Shown piece after piece: positions 62,832 to 64,000 of a DNA stretch of 64,000 nt (its first letter is position 1; each line of letters starts with the position of its first letter). Made by a program: the position numbers and the translations under genes. Below the pieces are notes generated by a model, which was given only the letters and a program-made list of their open reading frames with translations, was not told where the DNA came from and made no database searches. This DNA is from Niallia taxi (lineage in GTDB: Bacteria > Bacillota > Bacilli > Bacillales > Cytobacillaceae), in assembly GCF_004005475.1 (NCBI RefSeq), contig NZ_RZTZ01000001.1, positions 744,001 to 808,000 on the forward strand, read 5' to 3'.

Positions 62832-64000
62832 TTATTCTGCCGCCGCTTCTGTAAACTGGCGTCTATAAGCAAATGTAAAATAGATAATTGTTCCTGTAAT
62901 AAAGAAGATTGGATACAATGCTAGAATCCCTGCATTATGCCACATAAACGTAAAGTCTCCCGTTGAAATGACAGATCTCAATCCTGCAACAGAATAAGAC
63001 ATTGGCAGGAGCGCATGAACATGCTGCATGAAATCAGGAATTAACTCCAATGGGAATGTTCCGCCACTTGTTGTCAACTGGAATATCAACAGAATAACAA
63101 CGATAAAACGGCCGGGATTCCCCAAAATTGTAACAAAGAACTGAATGATCGAAAAGAATACGAGACTCGCAATGATTGTAAACAGAATAAACAATGGAAT
63201 GCTTTGCACTTCCATATCCAACACGACAATCAGTACAAATGATGCCACTAATGCCTGTAGAATTCCGACACCTGCGAGAATAACTGATTTACTCAAAAAC
63301 CAGCGCAGACCGTTTTTAGGAACTCCTTCTGGTTCATTAAAAGAGAATACAATAGAAAGCATTAATGCACCGACAAACAGTCCTAAAGAAATGAAATAAG
63401 GTGCTAAGCCAGTTCCATAGTTCGGCACTTCTGATACTTTCTCATCTGAAACAGTAATAGGTGCTGCCATCATATCATACGTTTTGTCATCAGAATGGAT
63501 GGAGCTGGCATCATTAGCACCATCTGCAAGCTTTTCTGACAGTTCCTTGCTGCCATCTGATAATGATGACGTTCCATCCGCAAGATCCTTCGATCCAGCT
63601 TCCAGCTTACTTGTTCCGTCTGATAACGCTGCTGAACCTGTGGACAATTGATTCATACCTGATAACAGTGAATTCATTCCAGTTACAAGCTCGTTTGAAC
63701 CACTTGCAGCCTTAGCAAATTCTGTTTCGTATTTACTCATACCTGCAATAAACTGCTCTTGCCCTGCAACCTGCTTCTTAGAGCCTGCCTCCAATTCGGC
63801 ACTGCCATCTGCAAGCTGTTGAGCTCCTGCTTGAAGCTGCTTAGAGCCTGCACTTAAATCTGTTAAACCAGCAGATAAGCTTTGGCCACCTTGAGCCAAT
63901 TGATCTGCCCCTTGTTGCAGCGCCTGTGTGTTTGCAGCAATATTGCCACTGCCATCCACCAGACTTTGAAGTGCTGCCTCTAATTCCTGCTTCTTATCAT
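62832..64000 (-). CDS. YhgE/Pip-family membrane protein, C-terminal part
   Basis: The frame is open to the right edge, so at least 389 C-terminal residues of a longer protein are visible. About the first 160 show an 11-to-14-residue repeat of the form GxxxLxxGxxxLxxGS (for instance LSAGSKQLQAGAQQLADGS), predicted to form a long helical stalk outside the membrane. Five or six membrane helices follow in an ABC-2-like domain. This matches YhgE/Pip proteins, large exporter-like membrane proteins that include phage-infection proteins and type VII secretion components. A GTG at 63959 is in frame but is not needed as a start. Confidence 0.88.
   Translation of the reverse strand, partial: DKKQELEAALQSLVDGSGNIAANTQALQQGADQLAQGGQSLSAGLTDLSAGSKQLQAGAQQLADGSAELEAGSKKQVAGQEQFIAGMSKYETEFAKAASGSNELVTGMNSLLSGMNQLSTGSAALSDGTSKLEAGSKDLADGTSSLSDGSKELSEKLADGANDASSIHSDDKTYDMMAAPITVSDEKVSEVPNYGTGLAPYFISLGLFVGALMLSIVFSFNEPEGVPKNGLRWFLSKSVILAGVGILQALVASFVLIVVLDMEVQSIPLFILFTIIASLVFFSIIQFFVTILGNPGRFIVVILLIFQLTTSGGTFPLELIPDFMQHVHALLPMSYSVAGLRSVISTGDFTFMWHNAGILALYPIFFITGTIIYFTFAYRRQFTEAAAE

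Noticed and set aside
1-64000. Looked for CRISPR arrays, tRNA/rRNA genes, prophage or transposase genes.
   Set aside because: No regularly spaced repeats, cloverleaf genes or mobile-element proteins were seen by eye. Very short RNA genes could still be missed without a covariance-model search.

Overview
The window is chromosomal DNA of a low-GC, endospore-forming Bacillaceae bacterium (Bacillus sensu lato, but not B. subtilis itself). The reasons are strong AGGAGG ribosome sites, U-tailed hairpin terminators, ATG/GTG/TTG starts, the spore-germination gerP operon, comK, addAB, asnO and a CtsR-type operator. No rRNA, tRNA, CRISPR array, prophage, transposase or plasmid gene was seen. The gene order follows the B. 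subtilis segment lplJ-yhfN-yhzC-comK-yhjD-yhjE-sip-addB-addA-yisB-gerP-yisK-yisL-yisN-asnO ... yitK-yitL-yitS-yitT-ipi-yizC-yitU-yitV-yitW-argCJBD-carAB-argF-yjzC-yjzD (recalled from memory). It is printed here in reverse, so lplJ is at the right and yjzD at the left.

Left part (1-16 kb): a gene fragment, yjzD, clpB under a CtsR-type promoter, yjzC, then a tightly packed minus-strand arginine operon argC-argJ-argB-argD-carA-carB-argF covering glutamate to citrulline, including its own carbamoyl-phosphate synthetase. Upstream lie moaA-moeA (molybdenum cofactor) and the Fe-S assembly protein YitW. Middle left (16-32.5 kb): mostly single genes. They include the hydrolase YitV, phosphatase YitU, three very small genes, a secreted BsuPI/Gmad2 protein, YitT, a DegV protein, CvfB, YajQ, an SDR oxidoreductase, a cystine transporter, a GH13 maltogenic enzyme, a DMT exporter, an AlkC-type repair protein, asparagine synthetase AsnO and YisN.

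Middle right (32.5-43.8 kb) is the accessory-looking stretch. It has a 359-bp MITE-like repeat with perfect 16-bp terminal inverted repeats, a GNAT enzyme, an ArsR-type regulator with a large C-terminal domain, a pentapeptide-repeat protein with a CxxCxxxCC head and a frameshifted DJ-1/PfpI gene. It also has an ABC-2 exporter with its own two-component system, arranged like the linearmycin-resistance lnrJKLMN locus but with a DinB-family gene inserted in it. A 16-bp perfect palindrome lies just upstream of the exporter genes.

Right part (43.8-64 kb): a complete gerPABCDEF operon behind a recognisable sigma-K promoter, an HNH nuclease, addB-addA, signal peptidase I, a TVP38 membrane protein, an LCP ligase, an S9 peptidase, YhjD, comK divergent from an IDEAL-domain gene, a CAAX-type M48 protease, lipoate ligase and the 3' part of a YhgE/Pip gene. 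ComK ends early and lacks the C-terminal MecA-docking motif known from B. subtilis.

No wholly new defence or biosynthetic system is evident. The items most worth a second look are the short ComK, the inverted-repeat element, the rearranged lnr-like locus with its palindrome, and the small unrecognised genes.
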